Shown here in pieces: positions 1 through 9,152 of a DNA stretch of 64,000 nt. Under the pieces are notes generated by a model. That model saw only the letters and a list, made by a program, of their open reading frames with translations. It was not told where the DNA came from and did not search any database. The stretch is from an uncultured Chitinophaga sp. (GTDB taxonomy: Bacteria > Bacteroidota > Bacteroidia > Chitinophagales > Chitinophagaceae): contig NZ_CABHOU010000025.1 in assembly GCF_902168175.1 (NCBI RefSeq), positions 580,603 through 644,602 on the forward strand. Direction: 5' to 3'. Made by a program: the position numbers and the translations under genes. The first letter of the stretch is position 1. Each line of letters opens with the position of its first letter.

Positions 1-117
1 GTGAGAATGATGGAATTCTTCGACTACCACCTGAAAGGAAAACCAGCCCCACAGTGGCTTAAACAAGGCATCGACCACCTGAAGCTGGACGATGAACTGG
101 AAGAGCGGAAATTTTGA
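1..117 (+). CDS. C-terminal end of an S9 (prolyl oligopeptidase)-like peptidase, partial
   Basis: Only the last 38 codons are inside the window; the frame is open from base 1 and stops with TGA at 115-117. The end contains FFDYHLKGKPAPQWL followed by an acidic and lysine-rich tail. This resembles the C-terminus of Bacteroidota S9-family peptidases, in which the last helix of the alpha/beta-hydrolase domain carries a motif of the type FFDHHLKGKPAP. The catalytic residues lie upstream and cannot be seen. A strong terminator follows at 138-167, so this is the end of its transcript. The family call rests on this short motif alone. Confidence 0.6.
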   Translation: MRMMEFFDYHLKGKPAPQWLKQGIDHLKLDDELEERKF

Positions 118-137
118 TTAGCATATCATCATAGTAA

Positions 138-167
138 AAAAGAGCAGGCTTTAAGGCCTGCTCTTTT
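138..167 (+). terminator. Rho-independent terminator
   Basis: A perfect 12-bp stem (138-149 with 156-167) surrounds a 6-nt loop. The arms are AAAAGAGCAGGC and GCCTGCTCTTTT, so the run of T is part of the right arm. It sits 20 bases after the partial peptidase gene and ends that transcript. Confidence 0.85.
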
Positions 168-316
168 ACTTTAAAAACATCTATACTCACTGCTTCCCTT
201 CCTTTACTCTTTCCAACCCATCATGCAGTATCACTGCCGGGCATAAAGATGATACCGTTAAGAAACCGATGTGGCAACACACATCTATCCCCCTAAAAAT
301 CACGTAATTATACGCG

Positions 317-345
317 TTGTCGTTTCGAATTATTACCTACATTTG
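317..345 (+). promoter_or_regulatory. Bacteroidota-type promoter upstream of the 734-aa protein
   Basis: TTG at 317-319 and TACATTTG at 338-345 are 18 nt apart and match the Bacteroidota -33/-7 pattern (TTG and TAnnTTTG). The start would be near 352, leaving a leader of about 150 nt before the ATG at 502. The rest of the 118-501 gap holds only the terminator of the preceding gene; I see no small gene in it. Confidence 0.5.
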
Positions 346-501
346 CAATTCAGAGCATTGGCAAATAACAGCAGCTTAGCAAAGAATAGCACCCCAAATT
401 ATCTTCCTTGATTTAATACGTATATCGGACCTGTCTCCCCAAAAACTTACTACGGACAGGCGACGCTTGTTTTTTTTACGATAACCTCAAAACTCCAGCA
501 C

Positions 502-2706
502 ATGGAAAAACTGAAGATCCCGAATCTTTCGGCGATACAACTGTCGGAATTGCTCAGTACACGGCAAACCTTCCTGCTGACCCGTTTTTACCTGAAAGCG
601 GCAGCCCAGCAAAGCATTACGCATTGGGAAGAAATCACCTGCGTAGGTTACCACCCCGACAAAGGGAAACTGGAAGCCATTGTGAGCATCAAACAATCTG
701 TTGGTTACAGCGGAGGCCTTTGCACCAACGGCTCTAAAGAGTACGTTCGTTTCTTCGTTGACTTTAAAGATGGCAGCGGCTTTCAGGACATGGGTTACAC
801 CAGCTTTAAAGTAGCCGACATTTCTGAAGTGCCCCCCGGCCCGCAGCACCCGCTGAAGTACATGACGCATTTGTTTATCGACGACGAAAAGTACCGTCGT
901 TTCCTGAACTGCGACACCGCCGTGGTGCCCACCGTACGCGCCGTACTTCAGTGGAACAGCATCCCTTCTTCTAACCCCAACGACATTCCGTACTACGGTA
1001 ATGTGCTGAATGCCGATATCCAGTTAAAGAGAAGAAGGCTTTTTATCTGGAAAGATATTTTTGATGCCCTGCAGGTAAAAGAGCTGCCGGACTTCCTCAA
1101 AAACATCAACCTGAAAGAAGAAGTAAAGATCCCCCTGCCTCCCCTTCCCCCCATTCAAACATTAGCCGCGGCTTATAAAAAAGCCCAGGTGCCCGATCAT
1201 CGTACTTTCTTTTCGGCCGTGGCGCCATCTATTAAAAATGGTACCAAGTTTAAGAGCCTGGTTAGTTACAACCTGTTCGATGTGCAAAAATTAAAGATCG
1301 ATGTAAAATCGATCGCCGACCTCTTACTAAAACCGGTAGACAAAGCCGATGTGCAGTTCGAAGAACTGATGTGCGTGGGTTTAAACACCCCGCTGGATAC
1401 ATTAGGCGCGGTGATCAAAATCAAAAAAAGCAGCGGCTTCAGCGGCGACCTCTGTACCCAGGGATCGCAGGAACACGTAGCATTTTGGGCCGACTGGGAT
1501 AACAATGGCAGCTTTGACCAGTACCTTGGCACCACCAGTATTACGGTGTACGACATTGGCAACATACCAGCCGGTGGCCTGCACTATAACGTAGACCTGC
1601 CCATCAATCTGACCTCGCGCATCAGGAGTTGCGTAACACCTAACGTCATCCGCATACGGGCCGTACTATCCTGGCAATCACTCCCATCTACCACCGACCC
1701 CAATCAACTTAACACCTGGGGCAACCGTGTAGATGCAGTAGTACAGATCCGGCCTGCACAGGCAGCCCGCGTGGAAGCCGAACTTACCCACGTAGGCAGT
1801 GTAGACCGCGACCTGATAGACCCTGTAACCTTCCTCGTAAACTCCGACACCAGCAATCCAACCATGAACAATAACCGTCCGTACGGCGGCTGGGTTAGTT
1901 TCAACGGGATTATTAACAGGAGCGGGTTTAACGGCGTTATTAAATACAAGATCGAGTACAAGAAATTCGGCGCGTCCGATGCTACGTACGCCGCTGTTTC
2001 CACTTCAGAGTCCTTCTCCATGATCGACTTTACGCCCGATCCTAATCTTGAGTTTATTGACACGCAGGCACCTGCAGATGGTTGGTTCATCTATAAAGAG
2101 AACCCCGCTATCGGTTTGTATAATGAAACACATTACCTGGCAGGCTGGAGTACCGGTGGGTTAACAGACGGTATATATACCATCCGCTTTACGCACACCG
2201 ATGCGCTGGGCTTAGAGCAGGTAGCCGATACCTTCTCGCTGATCATCAACAACCAGCAAATGAGCATCAGCACCACTGCTAATACCTCGGTAGATCTTAC
2301 AAAGAGCCTCGACCTGGTGATAGACGGCGGCGACTGCCATTGTTACGATAAAACTGCGACCAACCACACCGTTAGTGGCCATCTACGGGCAGTGCATCCT
2401 TACTTTGCGGTATGGAGCCTCGACCTTCAGCCATCGTCGCACACCCATGGCACCGTGCCCAATCCATCACACCGTTACTACGACGCATTACCCAATGCAG
2501 GCGATGTAGGCAACCTGGGCATCAATAATGATGATGGCGATGAAAACGCCCCATGGAGTGTAGACGTAAGCGCGATGGATAATTGCGGTTATACTGTAAG
2601 CCTGGCTGCGCGTTCGCGTGTAATACTTAACAGCTCCACCACGTTCCCATGGTATGGGGTGAAGGCGGTAGGATTTTCTGTAACGGATAAATGTCCGAAC
2701 GTTTAA
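502..2706 (+). CDS. Large protein of unknown function with a duplicated ~135-aa domain
   Basis: The 734-aa product has no signal peptide or membrane segment. Two related blocks are visible, at about residues 42-176 and 286-417. Each begins with a CVG segment, continues through SGxLCTxGSxE, an aromatic/acidic VDF or ADW strand and an RAVLxW segment, and ends near WGN or YGN before an IQ strand. A proline-rich linker (about 211-218) separates them. The C-terminal ~150 residues are rich in His, Cys, Asn and Asp (a DCHCY motif, and a DDGDEN stretch). Similar blocks occur in uncharacterised Bacteroidota proteins; I know of no assigned activity. It is a single gene with its own promoter and terminator. 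A binding or structural role is possible but is only a guess. Confidence 0.75.
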   Translation: MEKLKIPNLSAIQLSELLSTRQTFLLTRFYLKAAAQQSITHWEEITCVGYHPDKGKLEAIVSIKQSVGYSGGLCTNGSKEYVRFFVDFKDGSGFQDMGYTSFKVADISEVPPGPQHPLKYMTHLFIDDEKYRRFLNCDTAVVPTVRAVLQWNSIPSSNPNDIPYYGNVLNADIQLKRRRLFIWKDIFDALQVKELPDFLKNINLKEEVKIPLPPLPPIQTLAAAYKKAQVPDHRTFFSAVAPSIKNGTKFKSLVSYNLFDVQKLKIDVKSIADLLLKPVDKADVQFEELMCVGLNTPLDTLGAVIKIKKSSGFSGDLCTQGSQEHVAFWADWDNNGSFDQYLGTTSITVYDIGNIPAGGLHYNVDLPINLTSRIRSCVTPNVIRIRAVLSWQSLPSTTDPNQLNTWGNRVDAVVQIRPAQAARVEAELTHVGSVDRDLIDPVTFLVNSDTSNPTMNNNRPYGGWVSFNGIINRSGFNGVIKYKIEYKKFGASDATYAAVSTSESFSMIDFTPDPNLEFIDTQAPADGWFIYKENPAIGLYNETHYLAGWSTGGLTDGIYTIRFTHTDALGLEQVADTFSLIINNQQMSISTTANTSVDLTKSLDLVIDGGDCHCYDKTATNHTVSGHLRAVHPYFAVWSLDLQPSSHTHGTVPNPSHRYYDALPNAGDVGNLGINNDDGDENAPWSVDVSAMDNCGYTVSLAARSRVILNSSTTFPWYGVKAVGFSVTDKCPNV

Positions 2707-2731
2707 TTACTGTTAGCGATACATTTACCGG

Positions 2732-2763
2732 CCGGCAGCCTGACAGGAGCTGCCGGTTTTTTT
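2732..2763 (+). terminator. Rho-independent terminator
   Basis: An 8-bp stem (CCGGCAGC at 2732-2739, GCTGCCGG at 2749-2756) with a 9-nt loop is followed by seven T (2757-2763). It lies 25 bases after the stop of the 734-aa protein. Confidence 0.85.
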
Positions 2764-2932
2764 GTGTTATAGTTTAAAGCCCGGTTGGTTGGGGTGTGGG
2801 AAAGCGAATATTCTCTTATAATGAGATGAATGCAGACAAAACAAGTTTAATGACTGGTTGAGGTATCTCAGCAAATTACCGGGATACCTCAACCTTATAG
2901 TTAACTCCAAACGAATCTTTGAACCGCAATGG

Positions 2933-3460
2933 TTACTTACCATACACATTATAGAAATTATAATCCGTCATCGGCGCATCTGTAAAACCAAGCTGGCGAC
3001 CGATAGTAATTACCTGTCCACGGTGATAGGTGCCATGGTTAATTACCTGGATGATGTATTCGAAGTTCTGGAAGTCACATTCAAACCAGGGGTTTACGAT
3101 CAGGGTTTTATCTTCTATCTGGGTGGCAGACATGGTTGAAATATAGTCGGCCAGCTCCTCAGAGTTATCAATCAGTATATCCATTATTGCTGTTGCAGTA
3201 CCTGTAAACTCCTGCGGTGCGGCAGGCTCTTCCCGTTTGAGCATGGCCAGCCAGTACACCTGTGTTTGCCAGATATGTACCAGCGTGAGTTTAATGCTTG
3301 GGAAGCTGGAGGCTACTTCCTGGTCAAGCAGTTCGGCCGGTTTGGTTTTAAGCCATTTAACCAGGGTGCTTACAGCCCAAAAGTTATAGTTCGCGTAGTT
3401 TTTCATAGCAGCGGCGATAGAAGCCTGACCAGTTGCGGGGGTAGTGAATTCCTGTACCAT
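2933..3460 (-). CDS. DinB family protein
   Basis: The 175-aa protein has the four-helix layout of the DinB/YfiT superfamily of putative metal-dependent enzymes. The three histidines expected to bind the metal are visible: H62 in LVHIWQTQ, and H142 and H146 in NHGTYHRGQV. Family members act in thiol-dependent or stress reactions, but the substrate cannot be read from sequence. The start MVQEF fits the usual family length. The gene is alone, convergent with the 734-aa gene and divergent from the aldehyde dehydrogenase at 3633. Confidence 0.85.
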   Translation of the reverse strand: MVQEFTTPATGQASIAAAMKNYANYNFWAVSTLVKWLKTKPAELLDQEVASSFPSIKLTLVHIWQTQVYWLAMLKREEPAAPQEFTGTATAIMDILIDNSEELADYISTMSATQIEDKTLIVNPWFECDFQNFEYIIQVINHGTYHRGQVITIGRQLGFTDAPMTDYNFYNVYGK

Positions 3461-3600
3461 AGTGTAGTGTTTTTGTTTGTTGATACAAAGAAACTAACGG
3501 CTTGTGACAACAGTATGTCAGTAGGATTTAAGAAAATAATGAACTTTTGAACAAAGTAAACTTGGACTTTCCAACAAACCAGCCAGGCGGTGTTCCAACC

Positions 3601-3608
3601 TACCTTTG
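3601..3608 (+). promoter_or_regulatory. -7 box upstream of aldehyde dehydrogenase
   Basis: TACCTTTG matches the Bacteroidota -7 consensus TAnnTTTG exactly. No well-placed TTG is present at the -33 position, so the promoter may need an activator such as the adjacent AraC protein. The box overlaps an upstream TTG codon, which argues that translation starts at the ATG at 3633. Confidence 0.4.
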
Positions 3609-3632
3609 TTGTACAAACAAAAAAATAAACAC

Positions 3633-5048
3633 ATGAAAACGATAGATAAGATTTACATCAATGGTGCCTTCATTACACCACAGGGTACCGACACATTTGA
3701 ACTCATCAGCCCAACTACCAATATGGTTATTGGCAAAGTGCGGCTGGGAAATGAAGAAGACACCCGTAATGCGATTGCTGCCGCGAAAGCTGCCCTGCCT
3801 GCCTTTTCAAAAACAAGTAAAGAAGAACGCATCCAGTACCTGCGCCAGTTACAGGAGGCGGTAGCGAAGAAAAAAGAGGAAATGATCAAGGTGATGATAG
3901 CGGAATATGGCGGAACGTTACAGTTCAGCCGCATCAGCATCCAGTTTGCCATTGGCAACTTTTCAGAAGCCATCAAAACATTGCAGGACTTCGAGTTCGA
4001 GAGAATAGTTGGCAGTTCTAAAGTAAGGCTGGAGCCGGTTGGCGTGGCGGGAGTAATTACCCCCTGGAACGCAAACATCGGCTTTATTACCGGAAAACTG
4101 GCCACGGCCATTGCAGCAGGTGTAACCACTGTTATTAAACCGAGTGAAATGAGTGCCCTGCAAACACAGGTGCTGCTGGAAGCTTTACACGAAGCGGGTT
4201 TGCCTGCCGGCGTATTTAATATTGTAAATGGACTGGGCCACGTAGTAGGTGCCGAACTTACGCGCCATCCCGATATTGCAAAAATATCTTTCACCGGCTC
4301 AACGGTAACCGGCAAAACCATCGCCCGCGGTGCGGTGGATACCATGAAACGTGTTACGCTGGAGCTGGGCGGCAAATCGCCCAATATATTGTTGGACGAT
4401 GCTGACCTGACGAAGGCTATTCCGTTAGCGGTGGCAGCAGCTTATACCAATAGTGGCCAGGCCTGCATAGCAGCCACCCGACTACTGGTGCCGGAAAAGC
4501 TGCTGAACGAAGTTAAAACACTGGTAAAAACAACCGTGGAGCAGCTGAAAGTGGGCGATCCTGCACAGGAAGACACCGTGGTTGGGCCTATGGTGAGTAA
4601 AAAGCAATGGGAAAGAGTACAGTCATATATTAAACTTGGATTGGAAGAAGGCGCAGAACTGCTTGTTGGTGGTGTTGGTCAGCCTGCGGGATTAGAAGCC
4701 GGCAACTTTGTAAAACCTACCGTGTTCGTGAACGTTCGTAATGATATGCGCATTGCCAGGGAAGAAATTTTCGGACCAGTGTTATCCATCATCAGTTATA
4801 AAAATGAAGAAGAAGCACTACAAATAGCCAATGATACCGATTACGGTCTTTCCGGTTACGTGAGTTCCGGCAGTGAGGAAAGGGCGTTAAAAATAGCAGC
4901 ACAGATCAATGCAGGGCGGGTAATGGTGAATGGGTTTAAACATGATCCGCAGGCTCCGTTCGGCGGGTTTAAACAATCAGGCATTGGAAGGGAGTTCGGG
5001 GTTTACGGACTACAGACTTTCCTGGAGCCTAAAACCATACTGCTTTAA
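3633..5048 (+). CDS. NAD(P)+-dependent aldehyde dehydrogenase
   Basis: The 471-aa product is a full-length ALDH-superfamily enzyme that oxidises an aldehyde to the acid with NAD(P)+. Visible landmarks are the PWN motif with N146, the cofactor-site KPSE (169-172), the glycine motif FTGSTVTG (220-227), the general base E244 in LELGGKSP and the catalytic C278 in NSGQACIAA. The frame extends upstream to a TTG at 3606, but that overlaps a -7 promoter box, so ATG 3633 is chosen. An AraC-type gene follows after 58 bases with a hairpin between, which suggests local control. The substrate is unknown; the subgroup is the broad-range, betaine-aldehyde-like class. Confidence 0.92.
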   Translation: MKTIDKIYINGAFITPQGTDTFELISPTTNMVIGKVRLGNEEDTRNAIAAAKAALPAFSKTSKEERIQYLRQLQEAVAKKKEEMIKVMIAEYGGTLQFSRISIQFAIGNFSEAIKTLQDFEFERIVGSSKVRLEPVGVAGVITPWNANIGFITGKLATAIAAGVTTVIKPSEMSALQTQVLLEALHEAGLPAGVFNIVNGLGHVVGAELTRHPDIAKISFTGSTVTGKTIARGAVDTMKRVTLELGGKSPNILLDDADLTKAIPLAVAAAYTNSGQACIAATRLLVPEKLLNEVKTLVKTTVEQLKVGDPAQEDTVVGPMVSKKQWERVQSYIKLGLEEGAELLVGGVGQPAGLEAGNFVKPTVFVNVRNDMRIAREEIFGPVLSIISYKNEEEALQIANDTDYGLSGYVSSGSEERALKIAAQINAGRVMVNGFKHDPQAPFGGFKQSGIGREFGVYGLQTFLEPKTILL

Positions 5049-5064
5049 GTTTTATCTTTATAAT

Positions 5065-5093
5065 AGCCGGAAGTGCCTTCCACGCTTCCGGCT
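5065..5093 (+). terminator. Hairpin terminator after aldehyde dehydrogenase
   Basis: A perfect 9-bp stem (5065-5073 with 5085-5093; AGCCGGAAG and CTTCCGGCT) encloses an 11-nt loop. A short TTAAAT tract follows. It lies between the dehydrogenase stop and the AraC start, so it may only attenuate read-through. Confidence 0.6.
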
Positions 5094-5106
5094 TTAAATA
5101 ATTGAT

Positions 5107-5913
5107 ATGAGTACAGAAAACAACCGCCCGGCCATTCAATATTCCTGCTACTTTTCGAGAAGCAGGGCCGGCGAGCAGTTTGTACCGGAACATGCGGTGA
5201 GTTATATATTATCGGGCAACATCGAAATAAACGATGGCGCCAGCAATTATGTTTTTAAAGAAGGCGACCTTTATTTTTGCCGCCGTAACAGCCTGGCCAA
5301 ATTCACCAAACTTACCGGTGCCGGCGGCGAATTCCGTTCCATCTCCATCTTTTTTGACCAGGACGTACTACGCAGTTTTGCGCTGGAATATAATTATGGC
5401 CCCGGAAAAAATCTGCGGCCTCCCTCCTTTCTACCTATTGCCACCGATTCAGTATTGGGCAGTTACATGGAATCGTTAAAGGCTTATGAAGATGCGTTTA
5501 AAGGCCCGGGCGCAGAAAACCTGCTTGCAGTAAAGCGGAAAGAGGCGTTACTGCTACTTCTGCAAACCAGGCCTGAACTAAAAGATGTACTGTTCGACTT
5601 ATCCGAGCCAGGCAAAATTGACATTGAAGCCTTTATGCAGCAACACTACCACTTTAATGTGGAGATCAAAAAGTTTGCATACCTCACCGGCCGCAGCCTG
5701 TCGACCTTTAAACGCGACTTCGAAAAAGTATTTCATGAAACGCCAAGCCGCTGGCTGGTGAGTAAACGTTTGCAGGAAGCCTATCATCTTATTAAAGACA
5801 AAGGCAAAATTGCATCCGACATTTATCTCGACCTTGGCTTCGAGGACCTGTCGCACTTTTCGTTCGCATTTAAGAAACAGTACGGCGTGGCACCATCGTT
5901 GCTTACGGCTTAA
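5107..5913 (+). CDS. AraC family transcriptional regulator
   Basis: The 268-aa protein has an N-terminal cupin-like sensing domain (about 1-150; YxxFKEGDLYFCRRN is a typical beta-strand segment). A C-terminal double helix-turn-helix spans about 172-265, with SLSTFKRDFEKVF, DIYLDLGFEDLSHFSFAFKKQYG and final P and L residues as in AraC proteins. It probably controls the aldehyde dehydrogenase immediately upstream, which is inference from position. Its 3' end overlaps the convergent lipoprotein gene by 11 bases. Confidence 0.9.
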   Translation: MSTENNRPAIQYSCYFSRSRAGEQFVPEHAVSYILSGNIEINDGASNYVFKEGDLYFCRRNSLAKFTKLTGAGGEFRSISIFFDQDVLRSFALEYNYGPGKNLRPPSFLPIATDSVLGSYMESLKAYEDAFKGPGAENLLAVKRKEALLLLLQTRPELKDVLFDLSEPGKIDIEAFMQQHYHFNVEIKKFAYLTGRSLSTFKRDFEKVFHETPSRWLVSKRLQEAYHLIKDKGKIASDIYLDLGFEDLSHFSFAFKKQYGVAPSLLTA

Positions 5914-7342
5914 AGCGGAATTCGAATAACCTTCCGCTGCCCGTCCAGCCATAAGGTACGCCATCTACCACCTGCACAAAAGAGATTACCGTTGCCCCAG
6001 GCTTATCGAGTGCTACGCGCCAGGTGCCTCCATTAGCGTCAGGTGTATACTCCCACACCTTCGTGCTTACGACAAAGTAGGCTTTCCCATTTAATGCGAA
6101 TGCTGGTGTGGAAAGGCCCACCAGTTGTTCGGGCATATCGGTCACACGTACGAACAAATTGGGGGCGGTGAAGCGGAACATCGCCTGGCGGAAACCGTTC
6201 AAATCCATCAGCGCGCGGCCTATATAAGCATTATCGCCAATTACCACCGCATTTGCGTGAGATATTTCGCGAAAATCGCCTGTGAGCGCCTCGTCCCAGG
6301 CACCGTTACCCGCAGTATTGAATTTATACAGCTTTTTGTTTACGCCACCGAAGCCCGTGTACAAAGTACTATTGAGTACAAACGAAAGCGAGAATGTAGT
6401 AGCGGTGGGCAGGTCGGGCAAAGTTTCCGCCGTATTGTTATCCGGGTTATAACGCCACCATTTGCCAGTAACATCATTAGCCAGGGCCGAACCGATGTAT
6501 ACCTTGTTATTGAATACAGATGCCGTGGCATTTGTTTGCTCTGGTCCTAACATGCCATCGGGAAGAAAATCGAACACCCATTGTGGGTTGGCTGATCTGG
6601 GATCGCAAGTCATGAAACCAGCCTTGGTTTCGTTGATAGTAAGTTTGGTGAAGCCCCAGTACAACTTATTATTATAGGCGAAAGACGACCCGTTAATAAA
6701 AATAGCTGCAGGCGCTGCGTTAATCGTTTTTTCGATCCATTCGGCCACCGGCCCGGCAGAACTTACCGTAAATGATTCGGCCGATTGCAATACACTATTA
6801 TCTACCTGTACAAAGATCTTGTACGTATTAATATTGGTGAACGAGGGCGTTTTGAACTTTATTTCGGTATCGCTGTGGCTGACGAGCGGCATTGTACGGT
6901 TATCCACCTTCACGACAGGATCGTTGCCAAAGCCGGTGCCCGTTATCGTAACCACTGTGCCATATGGCCCCGTTAAGGGCGCAAAGCCGGTTAGTTTGGG
7001 GCCTGGTATATCTACCGTAAAATCAGTGGCAGAAGTGCCGGTTTGTTGCCCCACCGTCACCTTTAATTTCCCAGTTGTAGCACCTGCAGGTACTTTCACT
7101 TTTAGTTGCGTGGCGCTATAGGTGATTACATTGGCTACCGTGGTGTTAAAGGTCACCCGGTTACCGTTTTCCTTAGTGCTGAAGTTTTTACCGGTGATGG
7201 TTACTTCGGCATCAGGCAGACCGTGATCGGGTGTAAAGCTGGTAATTTCCGGAACAAGAACGGGTTGTTCGTTGCGTGGCTTATCGTCTTTTTTACACGC
7301 GATGGCACACACCATAAGTAGGCTTGTGATAATCTTTCTCAT
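5903..7342 (-). CDS. Lipoprotein with two IPT/TIG domains and a Kelch-like beta-propeller
   Basis: The start MRKIITSLLMVCAIACKKDDK gives a clear lipoprotein signal with C16 in the lipobox AIAC, so the start at 7342 is preferred over the frame opening at 7390. Two IPT/TIG immunoglobulin-like domains follow (about 30-110 and 112-195; each begins with an I/LTSF or LTGFAP segment and has a VTITGxxF core). The remaining ~280 residues form repeated blocks like NNKLYWGF, NNKVYIGSAL, NSTLYTGFGG and GDNAYIGRAL, typical of a Kelch or galactose-oxidase-like propeller. This is a surface-exposed binding architecture common in Bacteroidota. No enzyme motif is visible. The gene stands alone. Confidence 0.85.
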   Translation of the reverse strand: MRKIITSLLMVCAIACKKDDKPRNEQPVLVPEITSFTPDHGLPDAEVTITGKNFSTKENGNRVTFNTTVANVITYSATQLKVKVPAGATTGKLKVTVGQQTGTSATDFTVDIPGPKLTGFAPLTGPYGTVVTITGTGFGNDPVVKVDNRTMPLVSHSDTEIKFKTPSFTNINTYKIFVQVDNSVLQSAESFTVSSAGPVAEWIEKTINAAPAAIFINGSSFAYNNKLYWGFTKLTINETKAGFMTCDPRSANPQWVFDFLPDGMLGPEQTNATASVFNNKVYIGSALANDVTGKWWRYNPDNNTAETLPDLPTATTFSLSFVLNSTLYTGFGGVNKKLYKFNTAGNGAWDEALTGDFREISHANAVVIGDNAYIGRALMDLNGFRQAMFRFTAPNLFVRVTDMPEQLVGLSTPAFALNGKAYFVVSTKVWEYTPDANGGTWRVALDKPGATVISFVQVVDGVPYGWTGSGRLFEFRFKP

Positions 7343-7591
7343 TGTTAGCATGGTTTTTTGGGGTGCTTCCGGGGATTTCTCTGGCATCAATTTGCAACCG
7401 TAAAACTACTTATAAGCGAAAGCAAATAGGCCCACTAAACTACCAATTGCTATAATTCATTTATGAAATGCTGCCTAGCAGACCTGAAATGAAATTGCCA
7501 ATTGATGGTAACTGCCGCCCGGAACTACAGCCCTTTATTGCCTGATAATCAGAAATAATCGGTAAATTCCATCTACCAAAAACAATTTCCT

Positions 7592-7924
7592 ATGGGTACA
7601 TTTGTTATCACCAAAAGCAATGCCGACGGCCAGTTCTACTTTGCGCTAAAAGCCGGTAACCAGGAAAAGATTTTAAGCAGCGAGGGTTATACCACCAAGG
7701 CCTCCTGCATAAGCGGTACAGACGCTGTAAGGGTTAACGCCAAAGACTATAGCCGGTATGTGAAAGCAACCGCCAGTGACGGCCGCTATTACTTTACCCT
7801 CACGGCCGTCAACGGACAAACAATTGGTACCAGCCAAATGTATGAAGGTAGTTCGGGCAGGGAGACCGGCATTGCTTCTGTAAAAGCAAACGCCCCGGAT
7901 GCTGCGGTCGACGATCAGGCTTAA
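7592..7924 (+). CDS. YegP-like protein with two DUF1508 repeats
   Basis: The 110-aa product contains two DUF1508 (YegP) units: GQFYFALKAGNQEKILSSEGY in the first half and GRYYFTLTAVNGQTIGTSQMY in the second. Each is followed by a GI-VK-NA segment. The family forms small alpha/beta proteins of unclear function. A paralogue with the same two-repeat layout lies at 14470-14796 inside the caspase-TIR operon. This copy starts a short plus-strand run with the YdeI-like and DUF4180 genes (gaps 39 and 12 bases). Confidence 0.88.
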   Translation: MGTFVITKSNADGQFYFALKAGNQEKILSSEGYTTKASCISGTDAVRVNAKDYSRYVKATASDGRYYFTLTAVNGQTIGTSQMYEGSSGRETGIASVKANAPDAAVDDQA

Positions 7925-7963
7925 CAAACATATCCACATAGAACATTAATAAATACGCCTTAC

Positions 7964-8338
7964 ATGGAAACAAATAAGGGGGTTGAGGCTTTTTATGCCA
8001 AAAACCGCCAGCAATGGCGGAAGTGGCTCGAAAAGAACAGTCAGACCAAGGCCGAAGTATGCCTGATCATCTACAGAAAAGGAATGGACACACCGGGCGT
8101 TACTTACGATGAAGCCGTGGAAGAAGCCCTCTGCTTCGGCTGGATAGATTCGCTATACAACAAACGCGACGACGAAAGCGGTTATCAGCGGTTTTCTCCA
8201 CGTAAACCAGCCAGTAGCTGGAGCAAATCAAACATAGAACGGGTGGAAAGGATGATCAGCGAAGGGTTGATGACAGAATATGGTGAGCGCATGATCGAAA
8301 TCGCGAAACAGAACGGGAAATGGGACGCCGCAAAATAA
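7964..8338 (+). CDS. YdeI/OmpD-associated family protein, short form
   Basis: The 124-aa product matches the N-terminal part of YdeI-type proteins: FYAKNRQQWRKWLEKN, then VTYDEAVEEALCFGWIDS and the basic RFSPRKPASSWSKSN segment. Typical members are about 190 aa and carry a C-terminal OmdA-type domain. Here the frame ends at WDAAK, just where that part should begin, and DUF4180 starts 12 bases later. The gene may be a truncated but stable form. Roles proposed for the family (bacteriocin protection) are not well established. Confidence 0.8.
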   Translation: METNKGVEAFYAKNRQQWRKWLEKNSQTKAEVCLIIYRKGMDTPGVTYDEAVEEALCFGWIDSLYNKRDDESGYQRFSPRKPASSWSKSNIERVERMISEGLMTEYGERMIEIAKQNGKWDAAK

Positions 8339-8350
8339 TTATATTAGCGC

Positions 8351-8701
8351 ATGACATTTGAAACGCATCATACTGAAATAGCCGAAATCACTTCGCCCGG
8401 CATCGTCATTAATCATGTAGAAGACGCCATAGACGTGATAGGCAATCTGTCATATCAGGGCTTCGATAAAATTATTATACACGAACGAAACCTTTTGAGC
8501 CAGTTCTTTGATTTGAAAACAGGTTTGGCGGGTGAGGTGTTGCAGAAGTTTTCGAACTACCGGGTACGCCTGGTAATTGTTGGCGACTTTTCATTGTACA
8601 CCAGCAAAAGCCTGAAGGATTTTATGTACGAAAGCAATAAGGGAAAGCAGGTGAACTTTGTGGGCAACACGGCAGAAGCACTGCACAGGCTCCAAGATTA
8701 A
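8351..8701 (+). CDS. DUF4180 domain-containing protein
   Basis: The 116-aa protein fits DUF4180 along its whole length: an N-terminal strand, a KIIIHERNL segment, F-DLKTGLAGEVLQKFSNYRVRLVIVGDF in the middle, and a C-terminal FVGNTAEALHRL helix. The function is unknown; the fold resembles small STAS-like alpha/beta domains. It lies 12 bases after the YdeI-like gene and probably shares its transcript. Its stop overlaps the convergent membrane-protein gene by four bases. Confidence 0.85.
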   Translation: MTFETHHTEIAEITSPGIVINHVEDAIDVIGNLSYQGFDKIIIHERNLLSQFFDLKTGLAGEVLQKFSNYRVRLVIVGDFSLYTSKSLKDFMYESNKGKQVNFVGNTAEALHRLQD

Positions 8702-8976
8702 AAGTTTCTTATCGCCATAACAATCGTACAGATCAGCGTTATTACACCAATCATCAACAGCAGCCTGTTGCCGGATGCAGTTTGGATCAGGAAAAACAGG
8801 TTAAGCACTAATAAATATAACCCAACGCCTATCAGCGTATACATCTTAGTAAGATCGTAACCTCCTCCGCCAATACCGGAAGCCGCATCCAGCCGGTCCC
8901 TTATAAACATTACGTAAACCAGCAAGAGGATTGGCAGGGCCAGCAGAACAATTTTGATAATTTGGCTCGATTTCAT
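8698..8976 (-). CDS. Small integral membrane protein, unknown function
   Basis: Starting at ATG 8976, the product is 92 aa (MKSSQIIK...). It has three hydrophobic segments, about 8-25, 46-63 and 70-88, with a short polar loop containing a glycine run. The open frame extends further upstream, but that part is polar and compositionally unlike a membrane-protein start. No family is recognised. It is convergent with DUF4180. The stretch 8977-9215 upstream holds only a minus-strand terminator belonging to the next gene to the right. Confidence 0.6.
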   Translation of the reverse strand: MKSSQIIKIVLLALPILLLVYVMFIRDRLDAASGIGGGGYDLTKMYTLIGVGLYLLVLNLFFLIQTASGNRLLLMIGVITLICTIVMAIRNF

Positions 8977-9152
8977 TAAACGGAAGATAGTAAAATTTGA
9001 TTGGATCCGAGGTGTTCGCAAACACCAGGTATACGCTTTTACGGAAATGAAATTTCCTATAAACAGGGCGGTACTGTGTGGAACCGCTGCCGGAAAATGA
9101 TGCTGGTTATCCCGGGTACAACGAAGCTGGCGGCACATACATCGCTCATCCC

